From contig NW_026729273.1 of assembly GCF_030272615.1 (NCBI RefSeq), forward strand, positions 90,001-119,016: DNA of 29,016 nucleotides, in the 5' to 3' direction. How positions within the stretch are numbered: position 1 is the stretch's first letter; each line of letters begins with the position of its first letter. The notes under the pieces were generated by a model. It was not told the origin of the DNA and made no database searches. It saw only the letters and a list, made by a program, of their open reading frames with translations. The DNA is from Cryptomeria japonica (taxonomy: Eukaryota > Streptophyta > Pinopsida > Cupressales > Cupressaceae). A program made the position numbers and the translations under genes. Of the stretch, positions 1 to 8,559 are shown piece by piece.

Positions 1-3000
1 ACAAAGAGAACGTTCCAAGGCGGCAGAGGAGGTTACCAGCCGAAGGATGCAGTAGCAATAACAGGTATAGTTCCGCGGCGGCCGAGAAGACTCACCGCAT
101 AGGAATCGGGATGCGAGGCGAGGGATGCGGCGGGAAGGCCCCGACGGCCTAAACGGAAGAGGCTGCAGGGCCGCCTCGGAATGGTCCAAGCATCGGATTG
201 CGATTGGGACGACTACCAGTGCCAACCCCCTTATCCCGCGATGCGTCCGATACACAGATAGTTCCAAGGCGGCCGAGGAGCCTCACCGCATATCAATCGG
301 GGTGCGAGGCGAGGGATGGGGCGGGAAGGCCCCAACGGCTAGACGGAAGAGGCTTCAGGGCCACCTCGGAATGGTCCAAGCATCGGACGCGCTTGGGGCG
401 ACTGCCAGTGCCAACCCCTTATCCCGCGATGCGTCCGATACACAGATGGTTCCAAGGCGGCCGAGGAGCCTCACCGCATAGCAATCGGGGGTGCGAGGCG
501 AGGGATGGGGCGGGAAGGCCCCAACGGCTAGACGGAAGAGGCTTCAGGGCCGCCTAGGAATGGTCCAAGCATCGGACACGCTTGGGGCGACTACCAGTGA
601 CAGCCCCCTATCCCGCGATGCGTCCGATACGAAGATGGTTCCAAGGCGGCCGAGGAGCCTCACCGCATAGCAATCGGGGTGCGAGGTGGGGGATGCGGCG
701 AGATGGCCCCAACGGCTAGACGGAAGAGGCCACAGGGCCGCGTCGGAATAGTCCAAGCATCGGACGCGCTTGGGGCGACTACCAGTGACAACCCCTTATC
801 CCGCGATGCGTCCGATACGAAGATAGTTCCAAGGCGGCCGAGGAGCCTCACCGCATAGCAATCGGGGTGCGAGGTGGGGGATGCGGCGAGATGGCCCCAA
901 CGGCTAGACGGAAGAGGCTGCAGGGCCGCCTCGGAATAGTCCAAGCATCGGACGCGCTTGGGGCCACTACCAGTGACAACCCCTTATCCCGCGATGCGTC
1001 CGATACGAAGATAGTTCCAAGGCGGCCGAAGAGCCTCACCGCATAGCAATCGGGGTGCGAGGTGGGGGATGCGGCGAGATGGCCCCAACGGCTAGACGGA
1101 AGAGGCCACAGGGCCGCCTCGGAATAGTCCAAGCATCGACGCGCTTGGGGCGACTACCAGTGACAACCCCTTATCCCGCGATGCGTCCGATACGAAGATA
1201 GTTCCCAGGCGGCCGAGGAGCCTCACCGCATAGCAATCGGGGTGCGAGGCGAGGGATGCGGCGAGATGGCCCCAAAGGCTAGACGGAAGAGGCTGCAGGG
1301 CTGCCTCGAATAGTCCAAGCATCGGACGCGCTTGGGGCGACTACCACTGCCAACCCCTTATCCCGCGATGCGTCCGATACACAGATAGTTCCGAGGCGGC
1401 CGAGGAGGTGGGGGATGCAGCGAGATGGCCCCAACGGGCTAGACGGAAGAGGCTGCAGGGCCGCCTCGGAATAGTCCAAGCATCGGACGCGCTTGGGGCG
1501 ACTACCAGTGACAACCCCTTATCCCGCGATGCGTCCGATACACAGATAGTTCCGAGGCGGCCAAGGAGCCTCACCGCATAGCAATCGTGGTGCGAGGTGG
1601 GGGATGCGGCGAGATGGCCCCAACGGCTAGACGGAAGAGGCTGCAGGGCCGCCTCGGAATGGTCCAAGCATCGGATGCGCTTGGGGCGACTAACCACTGC
1701 CAACCCCTTATCCCGCGATGCGTCCCGATACACAGATAGTTCCAAGGCGGCCGAGGAGCCCTCACAGCATAGCAATCAGGGTGCGAGGCGAGGGATGCGG
1801 CGAGAAAGCCCCAACGGCTAGAGGGAAGAGGCTTCAGGTCCGCCTCGGAATGGTCCAAGCATCGGACGCGCTTGGGGCGACTACCAGTGACAAACCCCTT
1901 ATCCCGCGACGCGTCCCGATACACAGATAGTTCCAAGGCGGCCGAGGAGCCTCACCGCATAGCAATCGGGGTGCGAGGCGAGGGATGCGTCGAGATGGAC
2001 CCAACGGCTACACGGAAGAGGCTTCGGGGCCGCCTCGGAATGGTCCAAGCATCGGACGCGCTTGGGGCGACTACCAGTGACAACCCCTTATCCCGCGACG
2101 CGTCCGATACACAGATAGTTCCAAGGCGGCCGAGGAGCCTCACCGCATAGCAATCGGGGTGCGAGGCGAGGGATGCGGCGAGAAGGACCCAACGGCTAGA
2201 CGGAAGAGGCTTCGGGGCCGCCCTCGGAATGGTCCAAGCATCGGACGCGCTTGGGGCGACTACCAGTGACAACCCCTTATCCCGCGACGCGTCCGATACA
2301 CAGATAGTTCCAAGGCGGCCGAGGAGCCTCACCGCATAGCAATCGGGGTGCGAGGCGAGGGATGCGGCGAGAAGGACCCAACGGCTAGACGGAAGAGGCT
2401 TCGGGTCCGCCTCGGAATGGTCCAAGCATCGGACGCGCTTGGGGCGACTACCAGTGACAACCCCTTATCCCGCGACGCGTCCGATACACAGATAGTTCCA
2501 AGGCGGCCGAGGAGCCTCACCGCATAGCAATCGGGGTGCGAGGCGAGGGATGCGGCGAGAAGGACCCAACGGCTAGACGGAAGAGGCTTCGGGTCCGCCT
2601 CGGAATGGTCCAAGCATCGGACGCGCTTGGGCGACTACCAGTGACAACCCCTTATCCCGCGACGCGTCCGATACACAGATAGTTCCAAGGCGGCCGAGGA
2701 GCCTCACCGCATAGCAATCGGGGTGCGAGGCGAGGGATGCGGCGAGAAGGACCCAACGGCTAGACGGAAGAGGCTTCGGGTCCGCCTCGGAATGGTCCAA
2801 GCATCGGACGCGCTTGGGGCGACTACCAGTGACAAACCCTTATCCCGCGACGCGTCCGATACACAGATAGTTCCGAGGCGGCCGAGGAGCCTCACCGCAG
2901 TAGCAATCGGGGTGCGAGGCGAAGGATGCGGCGAGAAGGACCCAACGGCTAGACGGAAGAGGCTTCGGGTCCGCCTCGGAATGGTCCAAGCATCGGACGC

Positions 3001-4052
3001 GCTTGGGGCGACTACCAGTGACAACCCCTTATCCGCGACGCGTCCGATACACAGATAGTTCCAAGGCGGCCGAGGAGCCTCACCGCATAGCAATCGGGGT
3101 GCGAGGCGAGGGATGCGGCGAGAAGGACCCAACGGCTAGACGGAAGAGGCTTCAGGGCCGCCTCGGAATGGTCCAAGCATCGAACGCGCTTGGGGCGACT
3201 ACCAGTGACAACCCCTTATCCCGCGACGCGTCCGATACACAGATAGTTCCGAGGCGGCCGAGGAGCCTCACCGCATAGCAATCGGGGTGCGAGGCGAGGG
3301 ATGCGGCGAGAAGGACCCAACGGCTAGACGGAAGAGGCTTCAGGGCCGCCTCGGAATGGTCCAAAGCATCGGACGCGCTTGGGGCGACTACCAGTGACAA
3401 CCCCTTATCCCGCGACGCGGTCCGATACACAGATAGTTCCGAGGCGGCCGAGGAGCCTCACCGCATAGCAATCGGGGTGCGAGGCGAGGGATGCGGCGAG
3501 AAGGACCCAACGGCTAGACGGAAGAGGCTTCAGGGCCGCCTCGGAATGGTCCAAGCATCGGACGCGCTTGGGGCGACTACCAATGACAACCCCTTATCCC
3601 GCGACGCGTCCGATACACCAGATAGTTCCGAGGCGGCCGAGGAGCCTCACCGCATAGCAATCGGGGTGCGAGGCGAGGGATGCGGCGAGAAGGACCCAAC
3701 GGCTAGACGGAAGAGGCTTCAGGGCCGCCTCGGAATGGTCCAAGCATCGGACAGCGCTTGGGGCGACTACCAGTGACAACCCCTTATCCCGCGACGCGTC
3801 CGATACACAGATAGTTCCGAGGCGGCCGAGGAGCCTCACCGCATAGCAATCGGGGTGCGAGGCGAGGGATGCGGCGAGAAGGACCCAACGGCTAGACGGA
3901 AGAGGCTTCAGGGCCGCCTCGGAATGGTCCAAGCATCGGACGCGCTTGGGGGCGACTTACCGTTGCCAACCCCTTATCCCGCGATGCGTCTGATACACAG
4001 ATAGTTCCGAAGCGGCCGAGGAGCCTCACCGCATAGCAATCGGGTTGCGAGG
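1..4052. repeat. ~188-bp tandem satellite array, about 21 copies (putative 35S ETS/IGS subrepeat)
   Basis: The string CTCACCGCAT (or a one-base variant) recurs at 91, 282, 470, 659, 847, 1035, 1222, 1570, 1761, 1951, 2139, 2328, 2516, 2703, 2891, 3079, 3267, 3457, 3646, 3835 and 4025, a spacing of 187-191 bp. One copy near 1400 has lost about 27 bp including this string, which explains the 348-bp gap between 1222 and 1570. The first ~90 bases are a degenerate edge copy, and the last copy breaks off at about 4052. Two sub-families are visible. Left copies have GAGATGGCCCCAAC and GATGCGTCCGATACGAAG. Right copies, from about 2150, have GAGAAGGACCCAAC and GACGCGTCCGATACACAG. Such blocks of local identity indicate homogenisation by unequal exchange. 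No coding frame here is convincing. If the minus-strand promoters at 4407 and beyond are real, this array lies downstream of them, in the external transcribed spacer. Confidence 0.95.
3534..3638. repeat. Nested inverted repeat inside a 188-bp unit (representative copy)
   Basis: The outer arms are GGCCGCCTCGGAA at 3534-3546 and its exact reverse complement TTCCGAGGCGGCC at 3626-3638. Nested inside are ATCGGACGCG at 3557-3566 and its exact reverse complement CGCGTCCGAT at 3605-3614. Ten bases separate the arms on the left and eleven on the right; most copies have ten there, and this one carries one extra C. The same layout recurs through the array. In copies with TTCCAAGG instead of TTCCGAGG the outer helix has a single mismatch, which would be a G-U wobble in minus-strand RNA. 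Whether it folds in RNA or as a DNA cruciform is not shown by the sequence. Confidence 0.8.
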
Positions 4053-4291
4053 CAGATTATTGGGAAGGGAACCCCCTGGGATGCGGCTCAAGCAGTGCCC
4101 AAAGAGGACTGGAATGCGGAATCACATCGAGAGACCAAATGCTATACGAGGGCTCAAATCGAATTATCGATTTGGCCACGACATGGACGCATCGGAACGA
4201 CTACCTTTGCCGAACCACTCGCAATTGCATCCATACCGAAACCAATAGACATTTCCGTTAGAGCCCTCGCATAGCATTCGGAATCTCGCAT

Positions 4292-4381
4292 GCCCCTCTA
4301 AATCGACCAATGCTGGCGCTCAATGAAAATCCGAGCGCTACCACACCGTTCGAGCGCCAGCATTGGTCGAGTTAGAGGGGC
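4292..4381 (-). repeat. 30-bp near-perfect inverted repeat just downstream of promoter-like block 1
   Basis: The arms are 4292-4321 (starting GCCCCTCTAA) and 4352-4381 (ending TTAGAGGGGC). They pair at 29 of 30 positions, with a 30-nt loop. In the minus-strand sense the hairpin begins about 32 nt after the presumed start at the end of TATATAGGGG. It is the best preserved of the three related hairpins in modules 1-3, so it may be under constraint, or it may simply be the youngest. Confidence 0.9.
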
Positions 4382-4406
4382 ACGGGGGAGATTGCTCCAG
4401 TCAACA

Positions 4407-4442
4407 CCTCCCCTATATAAGTTATTTGTCCGATTCTCGCAC
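4407..4442 (-). promoter_or_regulatory. Pol I-like promoter block 1 (gene-proximal candidate)
   Basis: On the minus strand this reads CTTATATAGGGGAGG, preceded by GAATCGGACAAATAA. Plant 35S rDNA start sites typically carry TATATA followed by a purine and a run of G, with initiation at or near the end of the TATA-like element. The + strand has no G-run after TATATAAG, so the minus strand is the likelier sense. It is the leftmost of 13 copies and would be the closest to an 18S gene left of the window. The function is inferred from motif and context. Confidence 0.65.
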
Positions 4443-4779
4443 AAACCGTAGTCTGCCTCGTCGAATCAAACAACGGTCCCAGATTCCGACTTCCGTTCCG
4501 TAGAGACCCAAAAGCTAGATGGAGGCTCGCAAGAAAGAGAGTCGGCGCATAGCAATCGGGTTTCTCGAACGTTTAGGGACCGAGCTCACTTGCGGATAGG
4601 GCAAAATCCGCCAAGCAACCCAAAAGCTAGACGGGGGCTCGAATCGAATCGCCTAGGCGGCCACAACAACGACGTGTTGGATCGACTACCAGTGCCAAAC
4701 CATTCAGCAAGACTAGTCTGTGTCGAGGCCGGATAGAGATTCTCAGAGAGCGCCCGCATAGCATTTAGGAGACCTGCCG

Positions 4780-4873
4780 CGTCCCTCACACTCGACAAAT
4801 GGTGGTGCACGTTTATAAATCCGAGCGATCCCAACCCCTTTCAAGCACCAACATCGGTCGAGATAGAGGGGCA
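4780..4873 (-). repeat. Degenerate counterpart of the 30-bp inverted repeat, module 2
   Basis: The arms are 4780-4810 and 4843-4873, and about 21 of 31 positions pair. The best-kept segments are CTCGAC/GTCGAG and TGGTGC/GCACCA. The right arm ends the same distance from the TATATAGGGG block as in module 1. Confidence 0.6.
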
Positions 4874-4898
4874 CGGAGGGGGCTGCGTGAGACAACAC

Positions 4899-4934
4899 AG
4901 TCCCCTATATAAGTTATTTGTCCGATTCTCACAC
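4899..4934 (-). promoter_or_regulatory. Pol I-like promoter block 2
   Basis: The core CCCCTATATA is at 4902-4911 on the + strand, giving minus-strand TATATAGGGGACTG. This copy lacks the GAGG that follows the G-run in most others. The upstream flank GAATCGGACAAATAA is kept. Confidence 0.55.
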
Positions 4935-5225
4935 ATCCGAAGAATGGTCATCAAATCGGACAACAGCCCAAACTTCCGACTGTCCGTCCCAGAAAGCCCA
5001 AGAGCTATCTAAAACGTTCATGGCCCGGAACTCGATCGCGGCCTATACCAGTCCGCCAAGCAACCCAAAAAGCTAGACTGGAGCTCTAGTCGAATCACCT
5101 CTGTGGCCATTGCAAGGACGTGTTGGAGCGACTACCATTGCCGAACCATTCCGCAGGTCGAGTCCATACCAAGGCCGCATAGAGATTCACGATGAGCTCC
5201 TGCATAGCAATCAGGAGACTTGCCG

Positions 5226-5318
5226 TGTCCATCACAATCGATAAATCCTGGTGCACAGATTTTTGCATCCGAGCGCTCCAACCAGTCGAGCACCAGCATC
5301 AATCGACATAAACGGGCA
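5226..5318 (-). repeat. Degenerate counterpart of the 30-bp inverted repeat, module 3
   Basis: The arms are 5226-5256 and 5288-5318, and about 20 of 31 positions pair. The best-kept segments are TCGAT/ATCGA and CTGGTGC/GCACCAG. The distance to the neighbouring promoter-like block (about 33 nt) is preserved although the arms have diverged from those of modules 1 and 2. Confidence 0.55.
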
Positions 5319-5344
5319 CGGGGGGAGGATGCTCGAGAACACTA

Positions 5345-5380
5345 CCTCCCCTATATAAGTTATTTGTCCGATTCTCAAGC
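5345..5380 (-). promoter_or_regulatory. Pol I-like promoter block 3
   Basis: The core is at 5348-5357, and the minus strand reads TATATAGGGGAGGTAG. The flank GAATCGGACAAATAA is identical to blocks 1 and 2. Confidence 0.6.
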
Positions 5381-5492
5381 AGCCGAAGTCTGGTCATCGA
5401 ATCGGGTCAAAGACCACAACTTCCGACTTTACCCACAATGCAAGTCATCGAATCGAACATCGGCCCCCGAGTCGGACTCCATGCGTATGTCA

Positions 5493-5830
5493 GGTCATCG
5501 GACCCCAAATTCCGCCTTCCTGCGCATGGCGGGCCATCAATATCAACTCGGTCATCGGACCCAAACTCCGCCTTTTTGCGTATGGCACGCCTTCAAATCG
5601 GTCATTCGGACCCAAATTCCGCCTTCCTGTGCATGGCGGGCCATCAACATCAACTCGGTCATCGGACCCAAATTCCGCCTTTCTGCGCATCGGCACGCCA
5701 TCAACTCGGTCATCGGACCCAAATTCCGCCTTCCTGCGCATGGCAGGTCATCGGACACAATTCAGACCTCGCCAATATGCCTACGTATCGAATCGGTCAT
5801 CGGACCCAACTTCCGACTTCATCCATACTG
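5493..5830. repeat. Alternating 50/57-bp short tandem repeats
   Basis: The string GGTCATCGGA (one copy GGTCATTCGGA) begins at 5493, 5550, 5600, 5657, 5708, 5746 and 5795. The first spacings alternate 57, 50, 57, 51, which suggests a ~107-bp dimer, followed by 38 and 49. The body reads CCCAAATTCCGCCTTCCTG then GCATGGC. Single copies of the same phrase occur in each of the four following ~315-bp modules, so this is a local expansion of a piece of the promoter module. Confidence 0.85.
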
Positions 5831-5842
5831 TAGGGTCTTTGA

Positions 5843-5864
5843 GGTTGGCGCGGTGCGCTCAACC
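5843..5864 (-). repeat. Short conserved stem-loop downstream of block 4 (example)
   Basis: The arms GGTTG and CAACC enclose a second stem GCGC/GCGC with a 3-nt loop and one bulged base. In the minus-strand sense it starts about 34 nt after the presumed start site of block 4. Equivalent stems sit at 6156-6177, 6794-6815, 7652-7673, 7974-7995, 8129-8151 and 8354-8375, each at the same distance from its own block. Confidence 0.7.
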
Positions 5865-5891
5865 CAGGGAGTCGACCCATCGAAGCATACA

Positions 5892-5927
5892 CCTCCCCTA
5901 TATAAGCTATTTGTCCGATTCCCACAC
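5892..5927 (-). promoter_or_regulatory. Pol I-like promoter block 4
   Basis: The core is at 5895-5904. The minus strand reads TATATAGGGGAGGTGT with upstream flank AATCGGACAAATAGCT. This is the first of the ~315-bp module class, in which AGCT replaces the AACT seen in blocks 1-3 just upstream of the TATA. Confidence 0.6.
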
Positions 5928-6204
5928 CTGTGTAGTTGCAACCCTCTGACCAGGACATCGACCCCAACTTCCGAACTCGACTGCAACGACGGCACCCAGC
6001 GCCTTGGTGCGCACCTTGCGACGCACAGACCCAACATTCGCCTTCCTGCACATGGCAGGTCATCGGACCCAAATTCCGACCTCGCGAGTATGCCTACATA
6101 TCGAATCGGTCATCGGACCCAACTTCCGACTTCATCCATACCGTAGGGTCTTTGAGGTTGGCGCGGTGCGCTCAACCCGGGGAGTCGACCCAACGAAGCA
6201 TACA

Positions 6205-6240
6205 CCTCCCCTATATAAGCTATTTGTCCGATTCCCACAC
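6205..6240 (-). promoter_or_regulatory. Pol I-like promoter block 5
   Basis: The core is at 6208-6217, and the block is identical to block 4 over the conserved ~36 bp. It lies 313 bp from block 4. Confidence 0.6.
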
Positions 6241-6518
6241 CTGTGTAGTTTGCACCTCCGATCAAGACATCGACCCCAACTTCCGAACTCGCCTCCAACG
6301 ACCGAACCAGCGCCTTGGTGCGCACCTTGCAACGCACAGTGCCAACATTCGCCTTCCTGCACGTGGCAGGTCATCGGACCCAAATTCCGACCTGCGCGAG
6401 TATGCCTACATATCGAATCGGTCATCGGACCCAACTTCCGACTTCATCCATACCGTAGGGTCTTTGAGGTTGGCGCGGTGCGCACACCCGGGGGGATTCG
6501 ACCCCAACGAAGCATACA

Positions 6519-6554
6519 CCTCCCCTATATAAGCTATTTGTCCGATTCCCACAC
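6519..6554 (-). promoter_or_regulatory. Pol I-like promoter block 6
   Basis: The core is at 6522-6531, 314 bp from block 5, with the conserved block intact. Its downstream stem is imperfect: the arm reads CACACC where others have CAACC. Confidence 0.6.
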
Positions 6555-6842
6555 CTGTGTAGCTTGCACCCTACCGATCAGGACATCGACCCCAAACTTC
6601 CGAACTCGACTAAAAAGACTCGACCACCAGCGCCTTGGTGTGCACCTTGCAACGCAACAGTGTCAACATTCGCCTTCCTGCACATGGCAGGTCATCGGAA
6701 CCCAAATTCCGACTCATGAGCATACATACTACTATCGAAATCGGTCCATCGGAAGCCCAACTTCCGACTTCATCCATACCGTAGGGTCTTTGAGGTTGGC
6801 GCGGTGCGCTCAACCTGGGGAGTCGACCCATCGAAGCATACA

Positions 6843-6878
6843 CCTCCCCTATATAAGCTATTTGTCCGATTCCGACAC
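6843..6878 (-). promoter_or_regulatory. Pol I-like promoter block 7
   Basis: The core is at 6846-6855, 324 bp from block 6. It is the last copy before the 52-55-bp repeat array that separates it from block 8. Confidence 0.6.
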
Positions 6879-6960
6879 CTGTGTAGTTTGCACCTCCGCT
6901 CAGGACATCGATCCCCAACTTCCGAACTCGCCTGCAACGACCGAACCAGCGCCTTGGTGG

Positions 6961-7590
6961 CGCACCAAAAGTGCGCACCTTTTGGAGGGCACTTTTCTGC
7001 GCTCCAAAGGTGCGCACTTTTGGAGGGCACTTTTTGGAGGGCACTTTTCTGCGCTCCAAAGGTGCGCACTTTTGGAGGGCACTTTTTGGAGGGCACTTTC
7101 TCTGCGCTCCAAAGGTGCGCACTTTTTGGAGGGCACTTGTTTGGAGGCACTTTTCTGCGCTCCAAGAGGTGCGCACTTTTTGGAGGGCACTTTTTGGAAG
7201 GAGCACTTTTCTGCGCTCCAAAGGTGCGCAACTTTTGGAGGGCACTTTTTGGAGGGCACTTTTCTGCGCTCCAAAGGTGCGCACTTTTGGAGGGCACTTT
7301 TTGGGAGGGCACTTTTCTGCGCCTCCAAAGGTGCGCACTTTTGAGGGCACTTTTGGAGGGCACTTTTCTGCGCTCCAAAGGTGCGCACTTTTGGAGGGCA
7401 CTTTTTGGAGGGCACTTTTCTGCGCTCCAAAGGTGCGCACTTTTGGAGGGCACTTTTTGGAGGGCACTTTTTCTGCGCTCCAAAGGTGCGCACTTTTGGA
7501 GGGCACTTTTGTGCACTCCTAAGGTGCGCACTTTTGGAGGGCACTTTTCCTGTGCTCCAAAGGTGCACACCTAGGTGAGCACCTTCGACC
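6961..7590. repeat. 52-55-bp tandem array, about 11 copies
   Basis: The string GGTGCGCAC begins at 7009, 7061, 7114, 7168, 7223, 7275, 7330, 7380, 7432, 7485 and 7523. A variant, GGTGCACAC, is at 7562. Each unit continues CTTTTGGAGGGCAC, usually doubled, then TTTTCTGCGCTCC. The array sits inside what would otherwise be a promoter module, between blocks 7 and 8. All three frames on both strands stay open for long stretches, but the products are simple periodic peptides and not credible proteins. Confidence 0.92.
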
Positions 7591-7700
7591 ACACCTTGTA
7601 GCACACCAAACTCTGACTTTCGACTTCATCCGCAATGCAGGGTCTTTGAGAGGTTGGCGCAATGCGCACAACCAGGGGAGTCGACCCATCAAACCCAACA

Positions 7701-7737
7701 CCTCCCCTATATACAGCGTATTTGTCTGATTCTCATA
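7701..7737 (-). promoter_or_regulatory. Pol I-like promoter block 8
   Basis: The core is at 7704-7713. The + strand reads CTATATACAGCGTATTTG, so the element upstream of the TATA is altered, but TATATAGGGGAGG is intact on the minus strand. Confidence 0.5.
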
Positions 7738-7863
7738 CATGCGTAGCCTGCAGAGGAGCAAATTAGGACATCGACCCCAACTTTCGGCTTCTAAACGAAA
7801 ACAAGGTCTTTGAGGTTGGTGTAATGCGAACAACTAGGGGAGGTCAACCCATCAAACCCAACA

Positions 7864-7899
7864 CCTCCCCTATATAAGCTATTTGTCTGATTCTCATAC
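7864..7899 (-). promoter_or_regulatory. Pol I-like promoter block 9
   Basis: The core is at 7867-7876. The flank has CAGACAAATAGCT where blocks 4-7 have CGGACAAATAGCT (a C-to-T change on the + strand). It lies 163 bp from block 8. Confidence 0.55.
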
Positions 7900-8022
7900 A
7901 TGTGTAGTCTACAGGAGCAATTAGGACATCGACTCCCCAACTTTTGACTTCTTAACGAAAACAAGGTCTTTGAGGTTGACGTAATGCGCACAACCAGGGG
8001 AGTCGACCCATCAAACCCAACA

Positions 8023-8057
8023 CCTCCCCTATATAAGCTATTGTCCGATTCTCATAC
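8023..8057 (-). promoter_or_regulatory. Pol I-like promoter block 10
   Basis: The core is at 8026-8035, 159 bp from block 9. One T is missing in the flank (GCTATTGTCC on the + strand), and TATATAGGGGAGG is intact. Confidence 0.55.
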
Positions 8058-8178
8058 ATGGTAGCCTGCAGGAGCCATTAGGACATTGACCCCAACTTTT
8101 GACTTCTTAACGAAAACAAGGTCTTTGAGGTTGGCGTAATGCGCCACAACCAAGGGAGTTGACCCATCAAACCCAACA

Positions 8179-8215
8179 CCTCCCCTATATTAAGCTATTT
8201 GTCTGATTCTCATAC
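8179..8215 (-). promoter_or_regulatory. Pol I-like promoter block 11, TATA altered
   Basis: The + strand reads CCCCTATATTAAGC at 8182-8195, an extra T inside the TATA-like element. On the minus strand this gives TTAATATAGGGGAGG. It may be weakened or may be a sequencing error. Confidence 0.45.
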
Positions 8216-8402
8216 ATGTGTAGCCTGCATAACAACGATTAGGACATCCACCCCAACTTCTGAATTCGTCTGCGGTTGACCGCACCCAAAGGTGCACGCC
8301 TTGGTGCTCACCAAATCCGACTTCCGACTTCTTCTGCTATGCGGGGTCTTTGAGGTTGGCGCAGTGCGCACAACCAGGGGAGTCAACCCACCGAATGCAA
8401 CA

Positions 8403-8438
8403 CCTCCCCTATATAAGCTATTTGTCTGATTCTCATAC
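8403..8438 (-). promoter_or_regulatory. Pol I-like promoter block 12
   Basis: The core is at 8406-8415, 224 bp from block 11 because an extra ~65 bp with GGTGCACGCCTTGG-type sequence is inserted between them. The conserved block is intact. Confidence 0.55.
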
Positions 8439-8511
8439 ATGCGTAGACTGCAGCAATGATTAGGACATCCACCCCAACTTTTGACTTCTTAAACAAGACA
8501 GGGTCTTTGAA

Positions 8512-8531
8512 GTTGGTGCAGTGCACACAAC
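8512..8531 (-). repeat. Stem-loop downstream of block 13 with a compensatory pair change
   Basis: The inner stem here is GTGC/GCAC instead of the GCGC/GCGC of sister copies. A C-to-T change in one arm is matched by a G-to-A change in the other, so pairing is kept. It begins about 34 nt downstream of block 13 in the minus-strand sense. Confidence 0.6.
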
Positions 8532-8559
8532 CAGGGGAGTCGACCCATCAAACGCAACA

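Larger units (their letters stand above)
4053..5492. repeat. Three diverged ~450-490-bp promoter-bearing modules
   Basis: Three related modules are recognised by the CCCCTATATA core at 4410, 4902 and 5348. Read on the + strand, each holds a degenerate relative of the 188-bp unit, then an inverted repeat, then the TATA/G-run block, then a short tail ending near CCCAAAAGCTAGA. The 188-bp kinship shows in strings such as CGACTACCAGTGCCAA (about 4684), CGACTACCATTGCCGAA (about 5127), AAGCTAGACGG (about 4624) and CATAGCAATC (about 4548 and 5204). On the minus strand the order is promoter, stem-loop, 188-like segment. No gene is visible. Confidence 0.8.
5831..6960. repeat. Four ~315-bp promoter modules
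   Basis: Promoter cores are at 5895, 6208, 6522 and 6846. On the + strand each module runs from a GGGTCTTTGAGGTTGG box, through a GTCGACCC segment and the TATA/G-run block, to CACACCTGTGTAG. It then continues through a GACATCGACCCCAACTTCC phrase, a CAGCGCCTTGGTG phrase and a GTCATCGGACCC phrase. Open frames of 200-450 codons cross the area only because module lengths keep a frame open. There is no start context, domain or composition change that would argue for a gene. Confidence 0.85.

Noticed and set aside
5890-5930. TATATAAG read on the + strand as a Pol II or snRNA-type TATA box
   Set aside because: No upstream snRNA element or transcript-like sequence follows on the + strand, while the minus strand gives TATATAGGGGAGG, the Pol I type context. 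It is not excluded that both strands initiate.
5220-7344. Plus-strand open frames of 308 and 446 codons across the promoter modules
   Set aside because: They translate promoter blocks and the 52-bp array into simple repeated peptides. A protein gene overlapping 5-7 conserved promoter-like blocks is less plausible than repeat-generated frames.
6961-7590. Regular repeats resembling a CRISPR array
   Set aside because: There are no unique spacers; the whole 52-55-bp unit is repeated. The context is a plant nuclear rDNA spacer.
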